Below are positions 1 through 8,120 of a DNA stretch of 64,000 nt, one piece after another (within the stretch, counting starts at the first letter, position 1; each line of letters begins with the position of its first letter). A program made the translations under genes and the position numbers. The DNA comes from Flavobacterium agri (GTDB lineage: Bacteria > Bacteroidota > Bacteroidia > Flavobacteriales > Flavobacteriaceae): positions 434,001-498,000 of the forward strand of contig NZ_JACBJI010000003.1 of NCBI RefSeq assembly GCF_013401995.1, written 5' to 3'. The notes under the pieces were generated by a model. That model searched no databases and was not told the DNA's origin. It worked only from the letters and a program-made list of their open reading frames with translations.

Positions 1-6
1 TTGCAG

Positions 7-168
7 TCATAAGCCGTCGTCTATATCTTTTTCGTCTTTCGGACGGCTTTGGTTGTTGAGATATTCCTCGTAATCCTTCTGGTCTTTGTGGTTCTGTTTG
101 TTCAAGAAAAAAATCAGGGCTATGGCGGCAGCGATTACAATCGCTATGATGATCCAATTGGCTTGCAT
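7..168 (-). CDS. Small single-pass membrane protein (53 aa)
   Basis: Unrecognised small protein. It opens with MQANW followed by a hydrophobic stretch of about 17 residues (IIIAIVIAAAIALIFFL) that should span the membrane, then a hydrophilic tail rich in Lys, Asp, Asn and Gln ending KDIDDGL. The layout predicts an anchored protein with a short charged tail on the cytoplasmic side. The ATG at 168 and TGA at 7-9 give a clean frame, and there is no competing gene. Short proteins of this design are common in flavobacteria, but no function can be read from the sequence. The left edge of the window is only 6 bases past its stop, so its downstream neighbour is unknown. Confidence 0.7.
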   Translation of the reverse strand: MQANWIIIAIVIAAAIALIFFLNKQNHKDQKDYEEYLNNQSRPKDEKDIDDGL

Positions 169-284
169 AAGTGGTTTTCCTCAAATTTAGAAAGGCCAAT
201 GTTAAGCGAAAATCAATTCTAATGTGTTGGTTTTAAGATTTTCGGCAGAGAATCTGTAATTGACGATATTGAAAAATTGCGACC

Positions 285-321
285 TTAGACCTAACAGGTT
301 TCCCAAACCTGTTAGGTCTAA
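285..321. repeat. Perfect palindromic repeat, copy 1
   Basis: Two perfectly complementary 17-base arms (285-301 and 305-321) separated by CCC. The arm reads TTAGACCTAACAGGTTT. The same palindrome, with one more base pair and a 1-base loop, occurs at 14233-14269, so it is a dispersed intergenic element. As RNA it would fold into a very stable hairpin on either strand. Confidence 0.85.
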
Positions 322-418
322 AAAAAATCAATGCGTTTTGGTCGTAAAAATCAAATTCGTCGCCACAACGAAAACCAGCCTTTAATCCGATAGGTAAATC
401 CCTATAAAAAATACGGCA

Positions 419-514
419 TTTGCCCTATTGCCGATCTGTTTCGGCCGCACTAATTTTGGAACAGGGCAAGTAAGCGCCATGCCGACTGGCAGTTCGTGGA
501 AGAAAGGCGCTTAC
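419..514. ncRNA. Candidate structured RNA (strand uncertain)
   Basis: Three nested or consecutive helices can be drawn. A 7-bp helix pairs 420-426 with 463-469 and encloses a hairpin of 430-434 with 441-445. A 9-bp helix then pairs GTAAGCGCC (470-478) with GGCGCTTAC (506-514), with an inner TGCC/GGCA hairpin at 480-491. The helices do not overlap and are compatible with one fold. On the plus strand the hairpin at 542-573 could serve as terminator. I do not recognise a known family; this is inference from pairing only. Confidence 0.3.
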
Positions 515-541
515 AAAATTTGTTTTAGTTTTTTTAAAAAA

Positions 542-573
542 GAAAAACCACCGTGTCGTTGCGGTGGTTTTTC
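542..573 (-). terminator. Intrinsic terminator, probably bidirectional
   Basis: A 12-bp perfect stem (542-553 with 562-573, arm GAAAAACCACCG) closes an 8-base loop. On the minus strand it begins 3 bases after the stop of the 576-683 gene and is followed by a run of T residues, as expected for a Rho-independent terminator. The A-rich 5' side means it could also stop plus-strand transcripts coming from the candidate RNA at 419-514. Confidence 0.75.
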
Positions 574-575
574 AT

Positions 576-683
576 TTACTCTTTTTTGCCTTTTTTCTTT
601 TCCTGCTTTTCGAGCCTTTTTTCCTTCAAGGTCTTGGCCGGTTCTTTTTTTTGTTCCTTTCGGGTATCGGTTCCTTTTGCCAT
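576..683 (-). CDS. Lysine-rich small protein (35 aa)
   Basis: A 35-residue protein made almost entirely of Lys, Glu, Arg and Thr (it starts MAKGTDTRKEQKKEPAKTL). No membrane segment, cysteine or enzymatic motif is present; it is predicted to be a soluble, highly charged, largely helical or disordered peptide. The gene has an ATG start and an intrinsic terminator immediately downstream, both of which favour a real gene. From memory, very similar short Lys/Glu-rich proteins beginning MAKGTDTRK occur in other flavobacteria; this is recollection, not a search. Nucleic-acid or ribosome association is conceivable from the charge but unproven. Confidence 0.6.
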   Translation of the reverse strand: MAKGTDTRKEQKKEPAKTLKEKRLEKQEKKKGKKE

Positions 684-764
684 GGTTCTAAGTTTTTAGG
701 TTATGGTTTTTAAACGGTGCGTTGAGCCGTTTCGTATGCTAAAAATAACAAAAGTGATTCAAAT

Positions 765-1355
765 TTATAAACCGAGTTGTGTTTTTTCGGCAGCGAACAG
801 TTCATTGAAAATCTCCAGTTGCTGCAAATCGTCAAGGTTGAAGAATTTCCATTGGCCACCCGTTGATGAATCGGAAACCGCCACGAATTTCGAAATCCGC
901 TTGACGTTGATGCTGTTGCGGTTGGGTTCACCAAAAACTTCTTTGGTAGAGGCGATGCGTTTCCATTGTTCGACTTCCTTGTTCATCTCGGCAGCATCCA
1001 TTTTGTTTTCGTAAAAATAACGCGTCGGATTCCGATAAGAAACCACACAAAATTGCCTTCCTTCTATCGTTTTTGGCTGGTTCACCTGAAACACCGGTGC
1101 CGTCAATTGGAGGCGTTTGCGGAATTTTTCGTTCTGGTAGTCGCTGTCGAGCTTTTCGAGGAATTTCTGCTTTCCGCCAAGTTGTTCGACCACTTTTGGG
1201 TACGTAAGTTCGGCAATGGGCTCGAAATCCATATTGTAGTTCGAATCGTAAAGCTCGGAAACCGATTTGAGCACGGCAGGATCTTGCGCAAAACACATCG
1301 TTCCTACAAAAAACACTAGAGCGGATAAGGCTTTTTTCAAAAATGCGATCGACAT
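765..1355 (-). CDS. Secreted protein, paralogue of upstream gene
   Basis: An exported protein of 196 residues with an N-terminal signal peptide (hydrophobic segment ALVFFVGTMCFA followed by Q). It belongs to no family I can name. It is clearly related to its upstream neighbour (1372-1950): both share a central KTIEG..F.V..YRN motif and a C-terminal block ending in ST..QW.F.N.D and LGL. The two genes lie 16 bases apart on the same strand and so form an operon and a tandem duplication. An ATG at 1355 is preferred; a GTG one codon upstream is possible. The likely location is periplasm or cell surface. Function unknown. Confidence 0.75.
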   Translation of the reverse strand: MSIAFLKKALSALVFFVGTMCFAQDPAVLKSVSELYDSNYNMDFEPIAELTYPKVVEQLGGKQKFLEKLDSDYQNEKFRKRLQLTAPVFQVNQPKTIEGRQFCVVSYRNPTRYFYENKMDAAEMNKEVEQWKRIASTKEVFGEPNRNSINVKRISKFVAVSDSSTGGQWKFFNLDDLQQLEIFNELFAAEKTQLGL

Positions 1356-1371
1356 CACGAAGTACTTTAAT

Positions 1372-1950
1372 TTAGAGTCCGAGTTCTTTTTTGATGTTCT
1401 CGTTGAATACCAAATTGAACATTTCCTTGTTGTCGTAATTGACGAATTGCCATTGGTTTTTGGTCGATTCGTCTGCTACGGCAATCATCACCGCGTCTCC
1501 CGCGATCGAAATGCTGTTCGTTTTTTCATCATAAACGACACTTTCGTAATTGCTGGCTTTTTTCATACCGTCTATCATGCCGTCGACCATTGGTTTCTCG
1601 AACTGTTGCTTGAGGTTCACTTTCATCGAGTTCCGATAGCGGATCACGCTGAACTTCTTGCCTTCGATCGTTTTTATCGGATCGGCCTTGTATTGTACGG
1701 GAAGCGGATTCGTAATTTGGATGGACATGATTTCGTTGTCAAAAGCTTGCTTCATCGCTTCGGCAAGTTGTGCCCGGTCGATGCCTGTGCCTTCAAAAAC
1801 TTTATTGTAGGTGAAGTCCATGACTTTGGCCATGTCTTGTTTGTTTGTAGCCGCGAAAAGCTCTTGCGCCCTTGTATTCAAAGTTTCGGCTGTCTGTGCG
1901 ATGCCGCTCAAGGCGATCAATAGTATCGGAAGGATGAATTTCAGTTTCAT
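1372..1950 (-). CDS. Secreted protein, first of tandem paralogue pair
   Basis: A protein of 192 residues with a typical signal peptide (MKLKFILPILLIALSGIAQ) and a mature part lacking cysteines or transmembrane segments. It shares the KTIEGKKFSVIRYRN and DESTKNQWQFVNYD blocks with its downstream neighbour, so the pair arose by duplication. Overall identity is modest, which suggests an old duplication with divergence of role. It is the first gene of the two-gene unit and starts at ATG 1950. The two blocks probably form one small beta-rich domain. No enzyme signature is visible and the function is unknown. Confidence 0.8.
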   Translation of the reverse strand: MKLKFILPILLIALSGIAQTAETLNTRAQELFAATNKQDMAKVMDFTYNKVFEGTGIDRAQLAEAMKQAFDNEIMSIQITNPLPVQYKADPIKTIEGKKFSVIRYRNSMKVNLKQQFEKPMVDGMIDGMKKASNYESVVYDEKTNSISIAGDAVMIAVADESTKNQWQFVNYDNKEMFNLVFNENIKKELGL

Positions 1951-1995
1951 GATGTCGATTTTCGGTAAATGTAGAAATATAATCGGGCAAGCGGC

Positions 1996-2031
1996 AAAAA
2001 AAATCCCCGAAAACGAAAGCTGTCGGGGATT
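1996..2031 (-). terminator. Terminator downstream of secA
   Basis: Perfect 9-bp stem AATCCCCGA/TCGGGGATT (2002-2010 with 2023-2031) with a 12-base loop, followed on the minus strand by a run of T (1996-2003). It lies 20 bases past the secA stop and separates secA from the secreted paralogue pair. Confidence 0.8.
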
Positions 2032-2050
2032 GTCGATTACTTGTAATCCA

Positions 2051-5000
2051 TTATTCGTTCACGATGACCCATTCGCCCGAATTGATCATGCTTTCGGCTT
2101 TCTTGAATTTCATCGTTTCGGTCTTTCCGCTCATCACGTGCTTGATCGTCACGTTGTCGTTGCGGTTGATTTTCGGCATTTCACGAACGATGGTTTCGGT
2201 CACGTGGCGTTGTTGTGTCTGTCCGGCTTCGCGCGCTTCCTGAGCCATTTCGTCCGTGTTCATCACATCTTCCTTAGAAGTGGTGTAATTCTCGGGCTGA
2301 CGCGGCAATTCACGTGCTTCCTGGATTTGCGGAGCTTGCTGCTGTTGCGGCAAATCGCCTTTGAACAAGAACGAAATCACTTCTTTATTCACGTTGTTGA
2401 TCATCGTGCTGAACAAGTTGAATGCCTCGAATTTGTAGATAAGAAGCGGATCTTTCTGTTCGTGTACCGCCAACTGCACCGATTGTTTCAATTCGTCCAT
2501 CTTGCGCAAGTGCTTTTTCCAAGCCTCGTCCACGATCGCGAGCGTGATGTTTTTCTCGAAATCGGCGATAAGTGCGCGGCCTTCGGTTTCGTAGGCTTTC
2601 TTCAAATCGGTTACGACATTGAGCGATTTCACGCCATCGGTAAACGGCACCACGATGCGCTCGAACTGGTTGTTGGGCTGTTCGAATACGTTCTTGATGA
2701 TTGGAAACGCCTCTCGTGCGCTACGGTCGGTCTTTTCCGTATAATACGCCAAAGCCGATTTGTAGACTTTTCCGGCGAGTTCCATTTCCGAAAGTCTTTC
2801 GAATTCCGATTCCGTCACCGGCGAAGTGATCGAGAAATAACGGATGAGTTCGAATTCGAAATTCTTGAAATCTTTGGTTTGTTTGTTTTGCGTGGCGATG
2901 AGTTCGGCCGTGTCGTACATCATGTTGGCGATGTCGAGTTTGAGGCGTTCTCCGTGCAAAGCGTGTTTTCTTCTCTTGTAAACGACTTCGCGTTGTGCGT
3001 TCATCACGTCGTCGTATTCGAGCAATCTCTTACGGATTCCGAAGTTGTTTTCCTCGACTTTCTTCTGCGCTCTTTCGATGGATTTCGTCATCATCGAATG
3101 TTGGATGACTTCGCCTTCTTTCAAGCCCATCCTGTCCATGATTTTGGCGACTCTTTCCGATCCGAACAAACGCATCAGGTTGTCTTCCAAAGACACGTAA
3201 AACTGTGAACTTCCCGGATCTCCCTGACGTCCCGAACGACCTCTGAGCTGGCGGTCGACGCGACGCGAATCGTGTCTTTCGGTACCGATGATGGCCAAAC
3301 CTCCGGCGGCTTTCACTTCGGGAGTAAGCTTGATATCCGTTCCACGACCTGCCATGTTTGTTGCGATCGTCACGACTCCGGCTTTACCGGCTTCCTCTAC
3401 GATTTGTGCTTCTTGTTTGTGCAATTTCGCGTTCAAGACGTTGTGCTGCACGTTTCTCATTTTAAGCATACGACTCAACAATTCCGAAATCTCTACCGAA
3501 GTCGTACCGATAAGCACCGGACGGCCTTCTGCAGACAATTTTGCAACGTCTTCGATTACCGCGTTGAATTTTTCGCGAACCGAACGGTAGATCAAATCCT
3601 GGTGGTCTTTACGTGCAATTCCTCTGTTGGTCGGGATTTCGACCACGTCAAGCTTGTAGATTTCCCAGAATTCGCCCGCTTCTGTAACCGCTGTTCCTGT
3701 CATTCCCGCCAATTTGTTGTACATACGGAAGTAATTCTGCAGCGTAATCGTCGCGAACGTTTGTGTCGCCGCTTCGATTTTTACGTTTTCTTTTGCCTCG
3801 ATCGCTTGGTGCAAACCGTCGGAGTAACGACGTCCGTCCATGATACGGCCGGTTTGCTCGTCTACGATAAGGATTTTATTGTCCATGATCACGTATTCCA
3901 CGTCCTTTTCGAACAAGGCGTACGCTTTCAAAAGTTGGGTCAATGTGTGGATGCGCTCGCTTTTTACAGAGAAATCCTGGAACAAGCGCTCTTTTTCTTC
4001 AGCCTCGGCATCTTTGTCAAGACCTAGTTTTTCGATGCGTGCGATTTCGGTTCCGATATCTGGTAAAACGAAGAAACTGTCGTCGGTATCTTTCGAAAGG
4101 TATTTGATACCGTTATCGGAAAGCTCGACCTGGTTGTTTTTTTCCTCGATCACGAAATACAATGCCTCGTCAACCTTGTGCATGTCGCGGTTGTTGTCGG
4201 CCATGTACGTGTTTTCGGTCTTCTGCAGGATTTGCTTGACGCCTTCTTCCGAAAGGAATTTGATCAACGCCTTGTTCTTCGGAAGCGCACGGTGCGCACG
4301 AAGCAAGTTGAAACCTCCGTCTTTGGTATTTCCTTCCGAAATCAACTTCTTCGCGTTCGCAAGGAATCCGTTGGCCAATTGACGTTGCTCGCCTACCAAT
4401 TTCTCGATCAAAGGCTTGAGTTCGTTGAATTCGTGGCGGTCGCCTTGAGGAACCGGACCTGAAATGATAAGCGGCGTTCTCGCGTCGTCGATCAAAACCG
4501 AGTCGACCTCATCGACGATCGCGAAGTTGTGCTTGCGCTGAACCAGATCCGATGGAGAGTGCGCCATGTTGTCGCGCAGATAGTCGAAACCGAATTCGTT
4601 GTTGGTTCCGTAAGTGATGTCGGCTTCGTAAGCTTTGCGACGGCCTTCAGAGTTCGGTTGGTGGTTGTCGATACAATCAACGGTCAATCCGTGGAACTCG
4701 AACAAAGGCGCTTTCCACGTGCTGTCACGTTTGGCGAGATAGTCGTTCACGGTTACAAGGTGTACACCGTTTCCGGTAAGAGCGTTCAGATAGAGCGGAA
4801 GCGTAGCCACGAGGGTTTTACCTTCCCCTGTCTGCATTTCGGAAATCTTTCCTTGGTGCAAAACCATACCGCCGATAAGCTGTACGTCGTAGTGGATCAT
4901 GTCCCACGTAATTGGTTTTCCGGCGGCGCTCCACGAATTTGCCCAGACCGCATCGTCTCCTTCTAGTTCGATATAGGTTTTTTCGGCAGAAAGCTCGCGG

Positions 5001-5410
5001 TCTTTCGGCGTCGCTTTTACGCGGATTTGTGTGTTTTCTTTAAAGCGACGAGCCGTTTCTTTTACGACTGCAAACGCTTCGGGAAGGATTTCGTTGAGTA
5101 CTTTTTCAGAGATTTCATACGCTTCTTTTTCAAGAGTGTCGATGGCTTGGTAGATGTCTTCTTTCTTGTCGACATCTTCTGTAGTTTCGGCCTCGAGTTT
5201 CAGTTCGGCGATCTTGGCGTCCTTTTCGGCTCTCGCGTCTTTGATCTTCGCCTTGAATTTCACCGTGCGCTCACGCAGCTCATCGTGAGAAAGGGCTTGG
5301 AGTTCCGATTCGAAACCCTTTATTTTATTCACGTTTCCTTGTAAGGCCTTGATGTCCTTTTCGGATTTGTCGCCTATGAAAACCTTAATGATACTGTTGA
5401 TGAAACTCAT
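2051..5410 (-). CDS. secA: Preprotein translocase ATPase SecA
   Basis: SecA is the cytoplasmic ATPase that drives unfolded preproteins through the SecYEG channel. The Walker A box MQTGEGKT lies near residues 192-199 and the DEAD-like box IVDEVDSVLIDDARTPL follows; the second helicase domain (GTTSVEISELLSRML, TNMAGRGTDIKL, QLRGRSGRQGDPG) and the helical scaffold are intact. At 1119 residues it is about 200 longer than the E. coli protein (901). Roughly 90 extra residues precede Walker A as a charged, helical insertion (about residues 55-165), as in other Bacteroidota. The usual C-terminal Cys-rich zinc/SecB-binding motif is absent; the protein ends in a Lys/Glu-rich tail, SGEWVIVNE. It stands alone with its own terminator. 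The window encodes many exported proteins that would depend on it. Confidence 0.98.
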   Translation of the reverse strand: MSFINSIIKVFIGDKSEKDIKALQGNVNKIKGFESELQALSHDELRERTVKFKAKIKDARAEKDAKIAELKLEAETTEDVDKKEDIYQAIDTLEKEAYEISEKVLNEILPEAFAVVKETARRFKENTQIRVKATPKDRELSAEKTYIELEGDDAVWANSWSAAGKPITWDMIHYDVQLIGGMVLHQGKISEMQTGEGKTLVATLPLYLNALTGNGVHLVTVNDYLAKRDSTWKAPLFEFHGLTVDCIDNHQPNSEGRRKAYEADITYGTNNEFGFDYLRDNMAHSPSDLVQRKHNFAIVDEVDSVLIDDARTPLIISGPVPQGDRHEFNELKPLIEKLVGEQRQLANGFLANAKKLISEGNTKDGGFNLLRAHRALPKNKALIKFLSEEGVKQILQKTENTYMADNNRDMHKVDEALYFVIEEKNNQVELSDNGIKYLSKDTDDSFFVLPDIGTEIARIEKLGLDKDAEAEEKERLFQDFSVKSERIHTLTQLLKAYALFEKDVEYVIMDNKILIVDEQTGRIMDGRRYSDGLHQAIEAKENVKIEAATQTFATITLQNYFRMYNKLAGMTGTAVTEAGEFWEIYKLDVVEIPTNRGIARKDHQDLIYRSVREKFNAVIEDVAKLSAEGRPVLIGTTSVEISELLSRMLKMRNVQHNVLNAKLHKQEAQIVEEAGKAGVVTIATNMAGRGTDIKLTPEVKAAGGLAIIGTERHDSRRVDRQLRGRSGRQGDPGSSQFYVSLEDNLMRLFGSERVAKIMDRMGLKEGEVIQHSMMTKSIERAQKKVEENNFGIRKRLLEYDDVMNAQREVVYKRRKHALHGERLKLDIANMMYDTAELIATQNKQTKDFKNFEFELIRYFSITSPVTESEFERLSEMELAGKVYKSALAYYTEKTDRSAREAFPIIKNVFEQPNNQFERIVVPFTDGVKSLNVVTDLKKAYETEGRALIADFEKNITLAIVDEAWKKHLRKMDELKQSVQLAVHEQKDPLLIYKFEAFNLFSTMINNVNKEVISFLFKGDLPQQQQAPQIQEARELPRQPENYTTSKEDVMNTDEMAQEAREAGQTQQRHVTETIVREMPKINRNDNVTIKHVMSGKTETMKFKKAESMINSGEWVIVNE

Positions 5411-5456
5411 GTTAATCTAGTATGAATCTGTTATAAAAAGTGTGCAAATTTAAGCA

Positions 5457-5484
5457 AAAAAAAAGCCTCAGATGAGACTTTTTA
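5457..5484 (-). terminator. Terminator downstream of the DUF2795 gene
   Basis: Hairpin with arms AAAAAGCCTC and GAGACTTTTT (one internal mismatch, 4-base loop) located 20 bases past the stop of the 5503-5724 gene. On the minus strand the stem is followed by a long T run, as in intrinsic terminators. Confidence 0.65.
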
Positions 5485-5502
5485 TGATAGTTTTATTTTT
5501 GT

Positions 5503-5724
5503 TTAGTATTCGTCTTCGTTCCAGAGATAATCCTCATCGGTCGGATAATCAGGCCAGATTTCCTCCATCGATTCGTAAATCTCACCTTCGTCCTCAATAG
5601 ACTGAAGATTCTCTACAACTTCTAGCGGTGCACCCGCACGAATGGCATAATCAATAAGTTCGTCTTTGGTTGCAGGCCATGGCGCATCGCTTAAGTATGA
5701 CGCCAGTTCTAGTGTCCAATACAT
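5503..5724 (-). CDS. DUF2795-like acidic protein (73 aa)
   Basis: A 73-residue soluble protein beginning MYWTLELASYLSDAPWPATK. The first half (DELIDYAIRAGAPLEVVENL) matches the DUF2795 pattern of a small helical domain; the C-terminal 25 residues are very acidic and aromatic (EEIWPDYPTDEDYLWNEDEY). From memory, near-identical proteins are found across Flavobacteriia, so the gene is conserved although its role is not known. It is monocistronic, with AT-rich DNA upstream and a hairpin downstream. The family assignment is from recalled sequence pattern, not from a search. Confidence 0.85.
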   Translation of the reverse strand: MYWTLELASYLSDAPWPATKDELIDYAIRAGAPLEVVENLQSIEDEGEIYESMEEIWPDYPTDEDYLWNEDEY

Positions 5725-5885
5725 CGTCTGTCGATTTAAATTTATGCAAAAATAAATTTTATACTGAAAAAGTCAAGTAAAAATGAATTTATTTTGAAAA
5801 AAGTCAAGAACGTTAATTCAATCTTTTGATAATCAAATGATTGTGCTGATTTTTTGAACCAAAAAAGCAATCGGATCCAATCGTT

Positions 5886-6455
5886 TTAGTTGCCCGGAAT
5901 CCATTTCACTTCATCGGCGTGCAAATCGGCAGACAACTTCCTTGCCAAGACGAAAAGGTAGTCAGAAAGTCGGTTCAGGTATTTCAAAACGAGCTCGTCT
6001 ATGGGTTCGTTATGTGACAAAGCGACCGAAAGGCGTTCTGCACGTCGGCAAACGCAACGCGCGATATGACAATATGACACCGTCGTATGCCCACCTGGAA
6101 GCACGAAATGTGTCATGGGCGGCAATTCCGATTCCATGGCGTCGATCTCGTTTTCGAGAAGCTGGATGTCGTCTTCGGTTATACGTGGAATATCGAGTCG
6201 CAGTTTTCCGTTCTTGAGCACTTCCTTTTCCGGCGGTGTGGCTAAAATCGCTCCGGCCGTAAACAACCTGTCCTGTGTACGGATCAATATTTCTTTGTAA
6301 TGCGGATTGATTTCTTGATCGCGTATCAATCCGATATAAGAATTGAGTTCATCGACCGTGCCGTAGCTTTCGATCCTGATATGGTCTTTGGGCACGCGTG
6401 TTCCTCCGAAAAGGGCCGTCGTTCCTTTGTCTCCGGTTTTGGTATAAACTTTCAT
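5886..6455 (-). CDS. Corrinoid (cob(I)alamin) adenosyltransferase, PduO type
   Basis: This enzyme transfers the 5'-deoxyadenosyl group of ATP to Co(I) corrinoids to make adenosylcobalamin or its precursor. The PduO/ATR signature is complete: the N-terminal ATP-binding KTGDKGTTALFGG, the RIESYGTVDELNSYIG block, FVLPGG, CRRAERL and YLNRLSDYLFVLAR near the C-terminus. Length (189 aa) fits the family, which forms cytoplasmic trimers. The start is ATG 6455, nine bases after the stop of the upstream ABC ATPase gene, so the two are likely co-transcribed, although no functional link is obvious. No other cobalamin gene is nearby; it may serve salvage of imported B12. Confidence 0.93.
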   Translation of the reverse strand: MKVYTKTGDKGTTALFGGTRVPKDHIRIESYGTVDELNSYIGLIRDQEINPHYKEILIRTQDRLFTAGAILATPPEKEVLKNGKLRLDIPRITEDDIQLLENEIDAMESELPPMTHFVLPGGHTTVSYCHIARCVCRRAERLSVALSHNEPIDELVLKYLNRLSDYLFVLARKLSADLHADEVKWIPGN

Positions 6456-6464
6456 GTGGTTGTA

Positions 6465-7181
6465 TTAAGTGTGTTGAAGCGGTTTCGGAGCGTTGATTCC
6501 CGAAGTGTCGCTCTCTATAAGGCCGTCGCGCAAACGGATCACGCGATGCGCATAAGCCGCAATGTCTTCTTCGTGCGTCACGAGAATCACCGTATTTCCG
6601 TTTTTGTGGATTTCGCCGAATAGGTTCATGATTTCGATCGAGGTTTTACTGTCGAGGTTTCCCGTCGGCTCATCGGCGAGGATGATCGATGGTTTGTTGA
6701 CGAGTGCCCGCGCAATGGCGACACGTTGTCTCTGCCCGCCCGAAAGTTGGTTCGGTTGGTGATCCATACGGTCGGAAAGATTGACTTGTGTCAGTACTTC
6801 GGTGGCTCTTTCGCGTCGCTCCGATTTGGAATAACCGGCGTAAATCATCGGTAAGGCGACATTGTCCAAAGCGGTAGTTCTCGGCAAAAGGTTGAACGTC
6901 TGGAACACGAATCCGATTTCCTTGTTTCTGATGTCGGCTAGTTCGTCGTCGTGCATCTTGCTTACGTCTTTTCCGTTAAGGATATACGTGCCTGAAGTCG
7001 GCGTATCCAAACACCCCAAAAGGTTCATCAGTGTTGATTTGCCTGAACCCGACGGCCCCATAAGCGCCACGTATTCCCCTTTTTTGATGTCGAGATCTAT
7101 GCCTTTGAGCACGTAAACGGTTTCGTTTCCGAGTGCGAAATTCCTTTTGATGTCTTTAATCTGGATCAGTGAATCGGCCAT
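6465..7181 (-). CDS. ABC transporter ATP-binding protein, MacB/LolD type
   Basis: A single nucleotide-binding domain of 238 residues. Walker A is GPSGSGKST (about 42-50), the Q-loop [10 protein letters not shown], the signature [15 protein letters not shown], Walker [13 protein letters not shown] and the switch histidine in [15 protein letters not shown]. The closest pattern is the MacB/LolD/FtsE group, which drives lipoprotein release or export of peptides and macrolides rather than solute uptake. No permease gene flanks it, so its FtsX-like partner must be encoded elsewhere. It appears to be the first gene of a two-gene unit with the adenosyltransferase. Confidence 0.92.
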   Translation of the reverse strand: MADSLIQIKDIKRNFALGNETVYVLKGIDLDIKKGEYVALMGPSGSGKSTLMNLLGCLDTPTSGTYILNGKDVSKMHDDELADIRNKEIGFVFQTFNLLPRTTALDNVALPMIYAGYSKSERRERATEVLTQVNLSDRMDHQPNQLSGGQRQRVAIARALVNKPSIILADEPTGNLDSKTSIEIMNLFGEIHKNGNTVILVTHEEDIAAYAHRVIRLRDGLIESDTSGINAPKPLQHT

Positions 7182-7346
7182 GAGATAGGTTTGTGGCCTA
7201 AAAGTAGAAAATTAAACCTTAATAAGGTACTTCCGATAGTTGAATATGTGTTACACGATTTCCATAATTCGTTGTATTATAAAGTCTAAAATTTCGATTT
7301 TACTAAACTATTCTTAATTAATTAGGTTAAAAATTGAAAATAAATC

Positions 7347-7354
7347 TAATTTTG
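7347..7354 (+). promoter_or_regulatory. -7 box TAATTTTG
   Basis: Matches the Bacteroidota -7 consensus TAnnTTTG and lies 41 bases before the ATG of the 7396 lipoprotein gene in AT-rich DNA. No clear TTG appears at the -33 position, only TTAGG at 7322. Confidence 0.5.
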
Positions 7355-7395
7355 TTCGTATATCTGATAACAATTATAAATCAAAACCAATAGTC

Positions 7396-8064
7396 ATGAA
7401 AAAAGTCAATTTAATTTTAGGAGCGGCCGCGATCGCGTTGGCCTTCACTTCTTGTAAGAACGAAAACGAGGAAAGAGCAGAAAAAACAGTCGATACATAT
7501 GTGGTTTACGTTGATTCCATCGGTAACATCGCTGCCGCGGACGCCAAGGCGAACTGGGCCGAAATTGAAGCCTCATACCAACAGCGTACCATGGAAGCCG
7601 AAGCTGCACTAGCCGATATGAAAGACAAAGAAGCGGCGCAAAAGAAACTGGATGAAAGCAAAGCCAAATATGAAGAGTTGAAAGCCAAAGTGCAGGCCGA
7701 GGCCGCAGCCGCAACGCCAGATCGTAAAACAGAAATCCGAAACGCGTTGTTCGGGGAAGGTGTAGTCGGAGAAGACATGAGTTTCGCGTGGGTCAACAAA
7801 GACAACATCCTAAAAGTGTACAACGATTTCTATAATGAATTCGACAAAAACCAAAACAGTTACAGCCGTGAAGACCTCGATGAGATCAAGTTGTTGTACG
7901 AAGCACTCGACGCACGTAAGAACACGGTCGAAAAAGAAGGTCTTGATGCAAAAGACAACCGCAAGATCGCCGAGCTGAAAATCAAGTTCGCGCCTAAGTT
8001 CAAATGGGAGCGCATCACGTCTAAAGGAGAAGAAAACGCCCAGGCTAAAGACAAAGCCGAATAA
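7396..8064 (+). CDS. Putative lipoprotein with coiled coil
   Basis: A 222-residue exported lipoprotein. The signal peptide MKKVNLILGAAAIALAFTSC ends in a lipobox cysteine at residue 20. The mature part is strongly charged, Ala/Glu/Lys-rich and predicted helical, with coiled-coil-like segments (MEAEAALADMKDKEAAQKK). It then has a less regular block around FGEGVVGEDMSFAWV and NDFYNEFDKNQNSYSREDLDEI, and a Lys/Glu tail. This resembles Bacteroidota lipoproteins of unknown function (DUF6565-like by pattern only). It is monocistronic, with a TAnnTTTG promoter box upstream and a strong terminator downstream. It is probably anchored in the periplasmic face of one of the membranes. Confidence 0.82.
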   Translation: MKKVNLILGAAAIALAFTSCKNENEERAEKTVDTYVVYVDSIGNIAAADAKANWAEIEASYQQRTMEAEAALADMKDKEAAQKKLDESKAKYEELKAKVQAEAAAATPDRKTEIRNALFGEGVVGEDMSFAWVNKDNILKVYNDFYNEFDKNQNSYSREDLDEIKLLYEALDARKNTVEKEGLDAKDNRKIAELKIKFAPKFKWERITSKGEENAQAKDKAE

Positions 8065-8087
8065 AATACGTTGATTATTAATTCAGG

Positions 8088-8120
8088 AAAAGCGGTGGCC
8101 GAAAGGTCGCCGCTTTTTTT
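8088..8120 (+). terminator. Terminator after lipoprotein gene
   Basis: Stem AAAAGCGG/CCGCTTTT (8088-8095 with 8110-8117) with weaker inner pairing, followed by T residues. It begins 24 bases past the lipoprotein stop. Confidence 0.8.

Larger units (their letters stand above)
169..575. other. Intergenic stretch with palindrome and possible structured RNA
   Basis: About 400 bases without a convincing gene. It holds a perfect palindromic repeat (285-321), a group of nested complementary segments (419-514) that could form a structured RNA, and a terminator hairpin (542-573). The open frame readable here on the plus strand (428-691) has a low-complexity Phe/Ser-rich translation, runs through the terminator and is antisense to the 35-residue gene at 576-683, so it is not called. 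Confidence 0.6.

Noticed and set aside
428..691. 87-codon frame in the left intergenic region
   Set aside because: It reads through a strong terminator and a low-complexity Phe/Ser/Lys region, and is antisense to the 35-aa Lys-rich gene.
1811..3208. 465-codon plus-strand frame opposite secA
   Set aside because: It lies antisense to the conserved SecA C-terminal half and gives a His/Phe/Arg-rich translation with no motif; it is a shadow of secA codon usage.
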